A stretch of 64,000 bases of DNA from Bacteroidales bacterium UBA5507 (GTDB taxonomy: Bacteria; Bacteroidota; Bacteroidia; Bacteroidales; Lentimicrobiaceae). Numbering within the stretch: the first letter of the stretch is position 1; the number at the start of each line of letters is the position of its first letter. The DNA lies in assembly GCA_002426195.1 (NCBI GenBank), contig DIOT01000027.1:1-64000 (forward strand), written 5' to 3'. The translations under genes were made by a program, and so were the position numbers. The notes beneath the pieces were generated by a model. It had not been told where the DNA came from and searched no databases. It saw only the letters and a list, made by a program, of their open reading frames with translations. This document shows positions 7,532 through 15,980 of the stretch, piece by piece.

Positions 7532-8278
7532 GTGCTTCGCCCGAGTCTAAGACCTTTAAGGTTTTATATATCTAAAGAAAAGCAATTGTACAAAGCAATA
7601 AAAAATATTTTCGGGTTCTATCCCGAAAATATTTTTTTGTACAAGCTCGCATTTACTCATAAATCGCAGGCTGAGACATATAATGGAGTAAAGATTAGTA
7701 ATGAACGACTTGAGTATCTTGGTGATACCGTAATAAGCACTGTGGTAGCCGATCATCTGTTTAGAATATTCCCGCTTAAAGATGAAGGCTTTTTAACCGA
7801 AATGAGGTCTAAAATTGTTAGCCGTGCTCAACTGAATAAGCTTTCTTTGAAATTAGGACTGGATAAGTTAATCATTCATACAACTGGTACAGGTTCGGTA
7901 TTCCGTTCGATAAAGGGTGATACTTTCGAAGCTATTATTGGCGCAATGTATCTCGATAAAGGTTTCGAGTTTACAAGGAGTGTCATGATAAATAGAATTA
8001 TTAAACAACACTTTGACCTTGAAGAACTGGCAAATACTGATTTAAATTACAAGAGTCGTGTCATTGCCTGGACTCAAAAAGAAAAAAAGACAATAGAGTT
8101 TGTTGTAGTTAATGAGATAGGTACCGGATACAGTAAGCAGTATATTGTTGAGGTTAAAATCGATGGTGAAGCACTCGGTCGGGGTCAGGATTTTTCAATT
8201 AAAGGAGCCGAGCAGAATGCATCAATGAAAGTTATCGAGAAGCTGGGTATAAATGGAAATGGAAATGGTTCCCATTAG
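7532..8278 (+). CDS. rnc: Ribonuclease III
   Basis: RNase III cleaves double-stranded RNA in rRNA and mRNA processing. The catalytic domain carries the signature NERLEYLGDTVIS (57-69) with acidic residues Glu61 and Asp65, and a second pair Asp130 and Glu133 in KGDTFEAIIGAMYLDKG. A double-stranded-RNA-binding domain occupies about residues 180-242 (DLNYKSRVIAWTQKEKK to AEQNASMKVIEKLG). The GTG start at 7532 abuts the fabF stop with no gap, consistent with translational coupling. A perfect 16-bp inverted repeat lies within codons 23-36 and could itself be an RNase III target. Confidence 0.96.
   Translation: MLRPSLRPLRFYISKEKQLYKAIKNIFGFYPENIFLYKLAFTHKSQAETYNGVKISNERLEYLGDTVISTVVADHLFRIFPLKDEGFLTEMRSKIVSRAQLNKLSLKLGLDKLIIHTTGTGSVFRSIKGDTFEAIIGAMYLDKGFEFTRSVMINRIIKQHFDLEELANTDLNYKSRVIAWTQKEKKTIEFVVVNEIGTGYSKQYIVEVKIDGEALGRGQDFSIKGAEQNASMKVIEKLGINGNGNGSH
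7586..7644 (+). promoter_or_regulatory. Long hairpin inside the 5' coding region of rnc
   Basis: Positions 7600-7615 (AAAAAATATTTTCGGG) pair perfectly with 7622-7637 across a 6-nt loop (TTCTAT). Flanking copies of TTGTACAA (7586-7593 and 7637-7644) extend the stem beyond a 6-7 nt bulge. In mRNA this is about 23 bp of duplex, suitable in length for RNase III. The inner stem ends in a T run, so it also resembles an intrinsic terminator placed 70 nt into the gene. Confidence 0.75.
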
Positions 8279-8321
8279 TACAACTTGTTGAAAATTAGTT
8301 CATAACTTTGATTCATAAGTC

Positions 8322-8352
8322 TTTATTTAGTAGTTATATGGCTTTATCTTTG
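8322..8352 (+). promoter_or_regulatory. Probable promoter of the IPExxVDY-type gene
   Basis: TTTA (8322-8325), a 19-nt spacer and TATCTTTG (8345-8352) fit the Bacteroidota consensus apart from one base. The predicted start near 8359 gives a 12-nt leader to the ATG at 8371. A second -7-like element, TAACTTTG, is at 8303-8310. Confidence 0.5.
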
Positions 8353-8370
8353 TCAGGCAAAGAGTTTATT

Positions 8371-8844
8371 ATGCCTGTAAATAAGCTGAAGCATACACCC
8401 GACGATTTTTCGGAGGTTACCTTAATAGGTATAACCACGTCTTTGAAGGATTATCGCCTTGCCTATTTCATAAATAAGGAAACTAATTTAAATCTGGAAA
8501 GGCTCGACGACCTGCCTGTTTTTGATGAGAAATCAAAGCAGCTCAATAATTTTTCTTTTTATCGCTGGTATGATGATGATCAGAGGATTACTTACTATAT
8601 TATAAGCAATGAACATCCTGGTGGTAGAATGATCAGCACTTTTCAACAAGCCGATTATTTTCTTCTTGTTAAAGGGAAAATAAGTGACCCAAACCTTAAG
8701 CAGCTTCAGTCTCTTCTGAGATCTATTCCTTCAATTTCCTTTGTTTTTAAAGCTGATATCAATAAAATTAAGGAATTGACCGGTATTCTTTATGATCTCG
8801 AACTACACGAATTATCACAGGTTTCAAGGCAGGCAGCCAATTAA
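8371..8844 (+). CDS. IPExxVDY-type conserved Bacteroidota protein
   Basis: A small cytoplasmic protein of 157 residues from the ATG at 8371. Its features are LIGITTSLKDYRLAYFIN near the N-terminus, a central FYRWYDDDQRITYYIISN and a C-terminal SIPSISFVFKAD. This matches the layout of the IPExxVDY family, which in Bacteroidota commonly sits beside rnc. No function is established. An in-frame TTG at 8308 and ATG at 8338 lie upstream, but the family-like sequence begins at 8371 and a promoter falls between. The canonical IPExxVDY motif is degenerate here (IPSISFVFK), which lowers certainty of the family name. Confidence 0.75.
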   Translation: MPVNKLKHTPDDFSEVTLIGITTSLKDYRLAYFINKETNLNLERLDDLPVFDEKSKQLNNFSFYRWYDDDQRITYYIISNEHPGGRMISTFQQADYFLLVKGKISDPNLKQLQSLLRSIPSISFVFKADINKIKELTGILYDLELHELSQVSRQAAN

Positions 8845-8939
8845 AATTTTGAACCTTCTTTCGTTGTTTAGCTTATGTTAACAACGAGCAGTTTCAAAAT
8901 TATTTACTTTTGCGTTCCTTAATATTATAATCAGTTAGG

Positions 8940-9947
8940 ATGAAAATAGCTATAATAGGTGCTACCGGAATGGTTGGCAGTGTGATGATAAAAGTGTTGA
9001 ATGAAGGTAAGTATATACCAACATCCTCAATTGAGAAGATTATTCCGGTTGCGTCCGAAAAATCTATAGGGAAGGACATCTCCTTTAAGAATGCAACTTA
9101 TAAGGTGGTTGGGATGGATGAAGCCCTGAAGCAGAATCCCGAAATAGTTCTTTTTTCAGCAGGTTCAGAGGTTTCAAAAGAATTTGCACCCAGGTTTGTT
9201 GAAAGAGGTTGCGTTGTGATTGACAATTCTTCAGCATGGCGGATGGATGACTCAATTCCTTTGGTTGTTCCCGAAGTTAACGGCCATGTGATTAAAGTCA
9301 ATGATAAATTAATTGCAAACCCAAATTGCAGTACCCTACAAATGGTTGTTGCACTTGCACCATTACACACTAAATACAGAATTAAAAGGATAGTTGTTTC
9401 AACTTATCAAAGCGTAACCGGTACAGGTGCTAAGGCATATAAACAACTGATGGATGAGCGTCAGGGAATAAGCGGTATGAAGGTATATCCACATCCAATA
9501 GATCTTAATGTCTTTCCGCACGGAGGAACTTTCGAACCGGATGGTTACACTACAGAGGAGATTAAACTTGTAAATGAAACCCGGAAAATCCTTGGTGATA
9601 GCTCAATTGCAATAACAGCCACGGTTGTGAGAGTACCTGTGACCGGAGGTCATTCTGAATCAGTAAATCTCGAATTTTATAATGAGTTTCTTATTGAGGA
9701 TGTTTTAAGCATACTTACTACTATGCCTGGATTAGTAATACAGGATGATGTTGAAAAAGCGGTTTATCCGATGCCAAAATATGCAGAAGGACGTGATGAC
9801 GTTTTTGTTGGCAGAATCAGGAGGGATGCTTCTATTCCCAATGGTTTAAATTTGTGGGTAGTGGCCGATAATTTAAGAAAGGGTGCTGCAACCAATGCAG
9901 TACAAATCGCTGCTCTGATGCTTGAAAAGGAATTCATAAAAATTTAA
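8940..9947 (+). CDS. asd: Aspartate-semialdehyde dehydrogenase
   Basis: Asd reduces aspartyl phosphate to aspartate semialdehyde with NADPH, feeding lysine/diaminopimelate, threonine and methionine synthesis. The Rossmann motif GATGMVGS is at residues 7-14, and the catalytic Cys130 is in NPNCSTLQ. The substrate and acid-base residues are visible as Arg231 and His238 in RVPVTGGHSE. At 335 residues it is full length. A TACTTTTG -7-like box lies at 8905-8912. ribF follows 9 bp downstream and is probably co-transcribed. Confidence 0.97.
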   Translation: MKIAIIGATGMVGSVMIKVLNEGKYIPTSSIEKIIPVASEKSIGKDISFKNATYKVVGMDEALKQNPEIVLFSAGSEVSKEFAPRFVERGCVVIDNSSAWRMDDSIPLVVPEVNGHVIKVNDKLIANPNCSTLQMVVALAPLHTKYRIKRIVVSTYQSVTGTGAKAYKQLMDERQGISGMKVYPHPIDLNVFPHGGTFEPDGYTTEEIKLVNETRKILGDSSIAITATVVRVPVTGGHSESVNLEFYNEFLIEDVLSILTTMPGLVIQDDVEKAVYPMPKYAEGRDDVFVGRIRRDASIPNGLNLWVVADNLRKGAATNAVQIAALMLEKEFIKI

Positions 9948-9956
9948 GATTGTACT

Positions 9957-10871
9957 GTGAAGCTTATTACTGACATTACTCAACCGATAAATGTTAAAGA
10001 CCCTGTTGTAACTGTTGGTACTTTCGATGGGTTACATATCGGGCATCAGGCAATTTTATCAAAAGTGCTGGAGCAGGCAGAATTAGTCGGGGGTGATAGC
10101 GTGGTTGTAACCTTTAATCCTCATCCCCGGATTGTATTGGGACAAAATGTTGCTTTACTGAATTCACAGGAAGAAAAGAGGGAAATCATCAAGAGCTTTG
10201 GGATTACTCATCTGGTTGAAATCCCTTTTACAATTGAATTTTCAGATCTACAGGCTGATCAGTTTATTAAACTAATTCACTTTTTGTTAAAACCTTCAAA
10301 AATAATAATTGGCTATGATCATGGATTTGGCCGAAACAGATCGGGTGGTATTAAACTATTATCCAAACTGGGAAAAGAATATGGTTTTGAAGTTTTGAAT
10401 GTAGATCCTGTTTCATCAGCAACTCACAAAGTTAGTTCAACGAATATCAGAAATTTGCTTTTAGATGGTCATGTTGCAGAGGCAGCTGAGTTGCTTGGTC
10501 ATCCGTATAGTCTTTCAGGTAAGGTCATTAGAGGGAATCAAATAGGTAAACGAATTGGTTATCCAACTGCTAATCTGCTTTTGGATGAACCTAACAAGCT
10601 TATTCCGGCCACCGGGGTATATGCATCATATGTCATCTACAATGGACAAATGTACAGAGGTATGACAAACATAGGTTTTCGACCAACAATTAGTGCTCAC
10701 CAGTTGACAGTTGAAACAAATATATTTGAATTCGATAGAGACATATATTACGAAAAGATAAAGATTCAATTGATTAACAGAATCAGGGATGAGAAGAAGT
10801 TCGGGAATCTCAATATCTTAAAGGAGCAACTTGCATTAGACAGGCAGGCGACTTTAAAAATTCTTACTTAG
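9957..10871 (+). CDS. ribF: Bifunctional riboflavin kinase / FAD synthetase
   Basis: RibF phosphorylates riboflavin to FMN and adenylates FMN to FAD. The N-terminal FAD-synthetase module shows the nucleotidyltransferase motif VGTFDGLHIGHQAIL (about 22-36) and FNPHPR. The C-terminal riboflavin kinase module begins around 183 with GKVIRGNQIGKRIGYPTANL and continues through GVYA and NIGFRPT. The 304-residue length is normal. The start is GTG at 9957, nine bases after asd. Its last 8 bp overlap the 3' end of the convergent gldH-like gene. Confidence 0.95.
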   Translation: MKLITDITQPINVKDPVVTVGTFDGLHIGHQAILSKVLEQAELVGGDSVVVTFNPHPRIVLGQNVALLNSQEEKREIIKSFGITHLVEIPFTIEFSDLQADQFIKLIHFLLKPSKIIIGYDHGFGRNRSGGIKLLSKLGKEYGFEVLNVDPVSSATHKVSSTNIRNLLLDGHVAEAAELLGHPYSLSGKVIRGNQIGKRIGYPTANLLLDEPNKLIPATGVYASYVIYNGQMYRGMTNIGFRPTISAHQLTVETNIFEFDRDIYYEKIKIQLINRIRDEKKFGNLNILKEQLALDRQATLKILT

Positions 10872-11337
10872 TAGTTTTTCTTACAATAAGTCCCAGATCA
10901 ATCAGACCTACCATACCCATTCGGGGATTAATATTTTCTATCACAATTTTGTAGGTTCCTTTTTGGTTGAAATAGAAGTTTTTCCATAAGATTTCTTCAA
11001 TATCCCATTGGTTACCGGCAACACTTCCTTTGAATTTACCATTTTCATCTTTCACAGATAAAGTGCGATCAAGAATACGTTCTTCACCATATGGTGTTGT
11101 CATTACTATATACATTGGAATCTCATCATATGGAAATTGATCCAGATGCCGGAAGGTTACAATTATATCCACGTTCATTTCCTTTTCGACCGGGACATTA
11201 AATGTGACAGGATTAAACCGCCCCCAGGTATAATTCTCAAACTTGTGGAACTCCCTGAATTCAGCCTTTTGGCATGATGAAAGCTGTAATAAAGAAATAG
11301 CCAGAAATAAAATAATCCCAAACTTTCTGAAATTCAT
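10864..11337 (-). CDS. GldH-like gliding motility lipoprotein
   Basis: A 157-residue lipoprotein with a signal peptide ending LLQLSSC, lipidated at Cys22. The mature part has the GldH pattern: YTWGRFNPVTFNVPV, a Y/P-rich strand region around FPYDEIPMYIVMTTPYG, DENGKFKGSVAGNQWDIEE, and the C-terminal IENINPRMGMVGLIDLGLIV. GldH is needed for gliding in Flavobacterium johnsoniae and, as a lipoprotein, may assist T9SS-linked functions; non-gliding Bacteroidota often retain it. It is a single gene, overlapping ribF by 8 bp at the 3' end. The family call rests on pattern memory, not an alignment. Confidence 0.75.
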   Translation of the reverse strand: MNFRKFGIILFLAISLLQLSSCQKAEFREFHKFENYTWGRFNPVTFNVPVEKEMNVDIIVTFRHLDQFPYDEIPMYIVMTTPYGEERILDRTLSVKDENGKFKGSVAGNQWDIEEILWKNFYFNQKGTYKIVIENINPRMGMVGLIDLGLIVRKTTK

Positions 11338-11437
11338 CCTTATAAATGTTTCTACAAAAATACAAAACAGCTATGAATGAACGAGTATGTAAACCTTGTT
11401 AGAATTGTTACTTTTGCAATTAAATAATAAAGAAGGA

Positions 11438-12055
11438 ATGGCTAAGCAGAAGTTTTATGTGGTTTGGAAAGGACGTGAGTCAGGAATATTCAGGTCATGG
11501 AAAGAATGTGAAGAAAAGATAAAAGGATTTGAGGGAGCAAGGTATAAGTCGTTTGAAACTGAAGGTGAAGCAAGGGAAGCCTTTGCTGCCGGAGTGCCAT
11601 CATACAATTCAATAAAGCAAATAAAAAAGCCCGGTGCATTTGCAGGACATCCTGTACTCGACAGTCTCTCTGTTGATGCTGCTTGTTCGGGAAATCCCGG
11701 AGTTATGGAGTACCGGGGGGTAAGTACTGCTACGAAGAACGAGATATTTCATCAGGGGCCTTTTCCTGAAGGAACTGTTAACATTGGAGAATTCCTGGCT
11801 ATTGTGCATGGCTTAAGTTACCTTAAGAAGCATAATCTACCAATACCGGTGTACAGTGATTCAATGACTGCTATAAAATGGGTGAAGGACAAAAAGGCTA
11901 ACACCAAGTTGACAAGGAATCAAAAGAATGAGGAGTTGTTTATTCTTGTAGAAAGGGCTGAGAACTGGTTAAGAACAAATTCATATAATAATCCTATACT
12001 AAAATGGGATACTGCAAGTTGGGGTGAGATATATGCAGACTTCGGAAGAAAATAA
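11438..12055 (+). CDS. Ribonuclease H with N-terminal viroplasmin domain
   Basis: The N-terminal 45 residues (KFYVVWKGRESGIFRSWKEC and GARYKSFETEGEA) form a caulimovirus viroplasmin-like domain, known in eukaryotic RNase H1 to bind RNA:DNA hybrids. The rest is an RNase H fold with the acidic catalytic residues in SVDAACSGNPG, NIGEFLAI, VYSDSMTA and a late Asp in KWDTASWGEIYADF. It probably removes RNA from RNA:DNA hybrids in the cytoplasm. The ATG at 11438 follows AGAAGGA; a longer frame opens at a TTG at 11396, but the -7-like TACTTTTG at 11409-11416 lies inside that extension. About 205 residues. Confidence 0.93.
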   Translation: MAKQKFYVVWKGRESGIFRSWKECEEKIKGFEGARYKSFETEGEAREAFAAGVPSYNSIKQIKKPGAFAGHPVLDSLSVDAACSGNPGVMEYRGVSTATKNEIFHQGPFPEGTVNIGEFLAIVHGLSYLKKHNLPIPVYSDSMTAIKWVKDKKANTKLTRNQKNEELFILVERAENWLRTNSYNNPILKWDTASWGEIYADFGRK

Positions 12056-12110
12056 GGCCGTTGACCATGTTAAATTGAAAAGATAAGTTTGTATCTTTGC
12101 AAACCCACAA

Positions 12111-12194
12111 GCCCTGGTGGCGGAATAGGTAGACGCGTTGGTCTCAAAAACCAATGAGCGAAAGCTCGTACCGGTTCGATTCCGGTCCGGGGTA
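12111..12194 (+). tRNA. tRNA-Leu (anticodon CAA)
   Basis: An 84-nt class II tRNA with acceptor stem GCCCTGG/CCGGGGT, an anticodon loop CTCAAAA giving CAA, a variable arm TGAGCGAAAGCTCGT and T-loop TTCGATT. It reads UUG leucine codons. No CCA is encoded. A -7-like TATCTTTG lies at 12092-12099, 11 bp upstream. Confidence 0.96.
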
Positions 12195-12199
12195 CATTA

Positions 12200-12229
12200 A
12201 AAAAGCCCTGCTCAACGGCAGGGCTTTTT
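12200..12229 (+). terminator. Intrinsic terminator of tRNA-Leu
   Basis: AAAAAGCCCTGC (12200-12211) pairs perfectly with GCAGGGCTTTTT (12218-12229) across a 6-nt loop. It lies 5 bp after the tRNA. Confidence 0.9.
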
Positions 12230-12396
12230 ATATTTGCTTTTTATGGTTTGAATTGGTATAATTTTTGACCATTCTGAAAGAGGAGTTAGTCTTAAACTTC
12301 TGCTATAACGATGTGTTATTTATGGTAGTTTAACATATTAAGAGCTCCCTGATTATTTCTAATTGTCTAATTTTGTCCTTGAGTAAGTAAGTTAAA

Positions 12397-14031
12397 ATGC
12401 ACAATTACAAAAAACGTACTATATATATGCCAATAGCTTTTGCACTAGTGCTGGCTGTTGGTTTTCTTTTAGGAGCTGCTGTTGTTAGAGTAAAATCAGT
12501 AAATAGGAGCCTAAGTTTAATTAAATCGTTACAATCAAACAGGTATGACCCTGTTAACGATGTGCTTGGCTATATTAAACATGATTACGTTGATTCGGTT
12601 GATGTTGAGCAGCTTGAGCAGTATGCCGTGGAAGGTATGTTGAAGAATCTCGATCCCCATTCACAATTTATCCCGGCGGAGGATTTCAATGAAGTAAATG
12701 AATCACTGATGGGGAATTTCGATGGGATAGGTGTTCAGTTCAGAATTGAGAGTGACACTGTTTACATTGTAAATACAATTCCCGGTGGGCCTTCGGAAAA
12801 AGTTGGAATTAGAGCCGGCGATAGAATAATTAAGGTTGATGGTAAGCTGATTGCAGGTGTAAAAGCTGAAAACAACGATGTAATGAAAATGCTTAAAGGG
12901 CACAGAGGTACAAAAGTAAAAGTTAGTGTTTTCAGAAGAGGTGTTGCTAAACTAATAGATTTTAATATTACCAGAGATGTTATCCCCACTTACAGTATTG
13001 ACATTAGCTTTATGCCACATCCCGGTATAGGATACGTTAAGCTTTCGAAATTCTCTTCGACAACTTCAAGTGAACTTGAGGATGCATTGATTTCACTGAA
13101 ATCACAGGGTATGCAGGAACTTATTCTTGATTTGCGTGGCAATAGTGGTGGTTTTCTGCAGTCAGCAATTGAAGTATCTGATCAGTTTCTGCCTGAAAAA
13201 GATCTGATCGTTTACACTGAAGGATACAATCGCCCAAAAGAAGTTGCATATGCTTCAAGAGCAGGTTTATTTGAAACGGGTAAAATTGTAGTCTTGATAG
13301 ATGAAGGATCCGCTTCTTCTGCTGAGATTGTTGCAGGTGCATTACAGGATAACGACAGAGCTACTATAATTGGTAGAAGGTCATTTGGCAAAGGACTCGT
13401 GCAGGAGCAGCTTAAATTACCCGATGGCTCAGCTATAAGGCTTACTGTTGCAAGATATTATACTCCAAGTGGAAGGAGCATCCAGAAACCTTATGTTAAT
13501 GGTCACTCAGAAGATTATGAGAGTGAACTTTATGATAGGTTGGTTAGGGGTGAATTTGAAAGTGTTGATAGTATTAAGTTTAATGACTCACTTAAATATG
13601 TAACCAAAGGCGGGAAGGTAGTATATGGTGGTGGTGGTATAATGCCAGATATTTTTATGCCTATTGAAAAGAATGAAAATTATCAATATTATAATTCAGT
13701 ACTTAACAAGGGAATACTCCACCAGTTTACTTTTGAATACACTGATAGAAATCGTCAGGTATTAAACCGATACAAAAATTTTGATGATTTTAACCGAAAG
13801 TTCCAGATTGATACCCGCATAATGAATGAATTTGTGAGTTATGCTGAAAAACAAGGGGTTAAAAGAGATCAATACAAGATTAACTTTGTTAGGGCAGAAT
13901 TGAGCAACCTAATGAAAGCATTAATTGCCAGAAATCTATATGATGATAAAGGTTTCTATCCAATCTATCTAAAGACGGACAAGACTTATAAGAAGGCATT
14001 AGATGTGCTTAAAAAGCAATTGGCTGCTTAA
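12397..14031 (+). CDS. S41 family C-terminal processing peptidase (CtpA/Prc-like)
   Basis: A membrane-anchored periplasmic protease of 544 residues. It has an N-terminal TM/signal anchor (11-30) and a PDZ domain (about 105-190, with GIGVQF and RAGDRIIKVDG). The S41 catalytic core follows, with LILDLRGNSGG (242-252), the Ser nucleophile in DEGSASSAEI (probably Ser307) and its general-base Lys332 in SFGKGLVQEQ, spaced 25 residues apart as in CtpB. An extra C-terminal helical region of about 180 residues follows. Such enzymes trim C-termini of envelope proteins. A TAATTTTG box lies at 12368-12375. Its stop codon abuts that of convergent glmS. Confidence 0.95.
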   Translation: MHNYKKRTIYMPIAFALVLAVGFLLGAAVVRVKSVNRSLSLIKSLQSNRYDPVNDVLGYIKHDYVDSVDVEQLEQYAVEGMLKNLDPHSQFIPAEDFNEVNESLMGNFDGIGVQFRIESDTVYIVNTIPGGPSEKVGIRAGDRIIKVDGKLIAGVKAENNDVMKMLKGHRGTKVKVSVFRRGVAKLIDFNITRDVIPTYSIDISFMPHPGIGYVKLSKFSSTTSSELEDALISLKSQGMQELILDLRGNSGGFLQSAIEVSDQFLPEKDLIVYTEGYNRPKEVAYASRAGLFETGKIVVLIDEGSASSAEIVAGALQDNDRATIIGRRSFGKGLVQEQLKLPDGSAIRLTVARYYTPSGRSIQKPYVNGHSEDYESELYDRLVRGEFESVDSIKFNDSLKYVTKGGKVVYGGGGIMPDIFMPIEKNENYQYYNSVLNKGILHQFTFEYTDRNRQVLNRYKNFDDFNRKFQIDTRIMNEFVSYAEKQGVKRDQYKINFVRAELSNLMKALIARNLYDDKGFYPIYLKTDKTYKKALDVLKKQLAA

Positions 14032-15870
14032 CTATTCTACAGTTACGCTCTTGGCAAGATTACGTGGTTGATCAACATTGCAACCTCTCATTACAGCAAT
14101 ATGATATGCTAGAAGTTGAAGTGGTATAGTTGCAATTAAAGGTACAAGCATTTCTTCAGTTTCCGGAACTTCAATGTAATAGTCGGCAAGCTCCTTTACT
14201 GTCTGGTCTCCTTCTGTAATGATGGCAATGATTGTTCCTTTACGGGCTTTTACTTCCTGAATGTTGGAGATCACTTTCTTGTATGTTCCTTTATTGGTTG
14301 CAATCACCACAACAGGCATTTCCTCATCAATTAGTGCGATCGGTCCATGTTTCATCTCGGCAGCCGGATATCCTTCTGCGTGAATGTAAGAGATTTCCTT
14401 TAATTTTAGAGCGCCTTCCATTGCAACCGGGTAATTGTAACCACGGCCAAGATAAAGGGCATTTCTTGAATTTTTGAAGATTTCTGCTATCTGTATGATT
14501 TTCTCATTAACATGCAGGGTTTTCTCAACCTTAGATGGTATACGGTCGAGTTCAGCAATTAGTTGGTGATATCTCGATCGGGAAATTGTTCCCTTATTCT
14601 CAGCAATCATAAGTGCCATTAAAGTTAACAAAGTAACCTGGGCAGTAAATGCTTTTGTTGATGCTACTCCGATTTCTGGCCCAGCATGTGTGTAAGATCC
14701 GGCATGAGTAGCTCTTGCAATAGATGACCCTACAACATTACAGACTCCAATAATAGTTGCACCCTTAGATTTTGCGAGCTCAATAGCTGCCAATGTATCG
14801 GCGGTTTCACCAGATTGAGAGATAGCGATAACGATATCATCTTCGTATATAATTGGGTTGCGGTATCTGAACTCTGAAGCATATTCTACTTCAACAGGGA
14901 TTCGCGCAAGTTCCTCAATAAGATATTCACCTACAAGACCGGCATGCCATGAAGTACCACAAGCTACTATGATTATGCGTTTAGCATTTACCATCTTTTG
15001 CCTGTAGTCATTAATTCCTCCAAGATTCACAACGCCGGTAATCGCGTTTAATCGCCCTCTCATGCTATCGCGTATTGAGCGTGGTTGTTCGTAGATCTCC
15101 TTAAGCATGAAATGGTCGAAACCTTCCTTCTCTAATTCACTCAGGTTTATCTCGAGAGTTTGAACATAGGGCGTTTTCTCAATATTTGAAATCGTTTTAA
15201 TTCTGAATTGGCCATCACGACATACAACAGCAATCTCTTCATCGTTAAGATATACTACGTCTCTTGTATATTCAACGATAGGTGTAGCATCTGAAGCAAC
15301 AAAGAATTCATTTTCTCCAATACCTACAACCAGAGGACTTCCTTTTCGGGCGACTATTAATTTATCGGGTTCATGCTTGTCAATTATAACTATAGCGTAA
15401 GCTCCGACGACCTGATTTAGTGCTATTTGCAAGGCTTCTGCGAGTGATACAGATTCATTTGACTGAATGTCCTCAATGAGGTGAATTAACACCTCGGTAT
15501 CGGTTTCACTTTCAAACTTATAACCTCTTTTAAGGAGTTCCTGTTTCAAAGGTGCATAGTTTTCAATAATTCCATTGTGGATTATAGCAAGGTTCTTTGA
15601 ATAGGAGAAATGAGGGTGTGCATTAACATCGTTTGGCTCCCCATGGGTCGCCCAACGGGTATGAGCAATACCTATAGTGCCGGAAAGATCCTTTCCTTTT
15701 AGAATCTCTTCGAGGTCAGAAACCTTGCCCTTGGTTTTATATAGTTTTAATTCTGTATCCAGAATAGCGACTCCGGCACTGTCATAACCTCTGTATTCTA
15801 GTCTGTGAAGTCCTTTTATAAGAAGGGGATAGGCTTGTCTTGGCCCTATATAAGCTACGATACCACACAT
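14032..15870 (-). CDS. glmS: Glutamine-fructose-6-phosphate aminotransferase (isomerizing)
   Basis: GlmS makes glucosamine-6-phosphate from fructose-6-phosphate and glutamine, the first committed step to UDP-GlcNAc for peptidoglycan and LPS. The N-terminal amidotransferase domain starts with nucleophile Cys2 (MCGIVAYIG) and contains HTRWATHG. Two SIS isomerase domains follow, with ACGTSWHAG, ISQSGETADT and the C-terminal PRNLAKSVTVE. Its 612 residues are full length. It is the last gene of a leftward run with the glycogen-synthase-like gene and DUF4270, though a TACTTTTG element (15915-15908) suggests its own promoter. No glmS ribozyme is evident upstream. Confidence 0.98.
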   Translation of the reverse strand: MCGIVAYIGPRQAYPLLIKGLHRLEYRGYDSAGVAILDTELKLYKTKGKVSDLEEILKGKDLSGTIGIAHTRWATHGEPNDVNAHPHFSYSKNLAIIHNGIIENYAPLKQELLKRGYKFESETDTEVLIHLIEDIQSNESVSLAEALQIALNQVVGAYAIVIIDKHEPDKLIVARKGSPLVVGIGENEFFVASDATPIVEYTRDVVYLNDEEIAVVCRDGQFRIKTISNIEKTPYVQTLEINLSELEKEGFDHFMLKEIYEQPRSIRDSMRGRLNAITGVVNLGGINDYRQKMVNAKRIIIVACGTSWHAGLVGEYLIEELARIPVEVEYASEFRYRNPIIYEDDIVIAISQSGETADTLAAIELAKSKGATIIGVCNVVGSSIARATHAGSYTHAGPEIGVASTKAFTAQVTLLTLMALMIAENKGTISRSRYHQLIAELDRIPSKVEKTLHVNEKIIQIAEIFKNSRNALYLGRGYNYPVAMEGALKLKEISYIHAEGYPAAEMKHGPIALIDEEMPVVVIATNKGTYKKVISNIQEVKARKGTIIAIITEGDQTVKELADYYIEVPETEEMLVPLIATIPLQLLAYHIAVMRGCNVDQPRNLAKSVTVE

Positions 15871-15980
15871 TGGGATATAATTTTATATTTTCAAACAATC
15901 AATCGTACAAAAGTACTCATTGATTAAACACTATTTATAAGGAAATGGTAAAATTCAGCTGATTGAGGATGCTTCCGGCT

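Noticed and set aside
7556..7756. Antisense open frame over the rnc hairpin
   Set aside because: It encodes a similar peptide (KNIFG, PENIF) only because the DNA there is palindromic; not a gene.
15871..15980. Possible glmS ribozyme or riboswitch upstream of glmS
   Set aside because: The gap is only 110 bp, AT-rich, with a promoter-like TACTTTTG and no conserved ribozyme core; such ribozymes are typical of Firmicutes.
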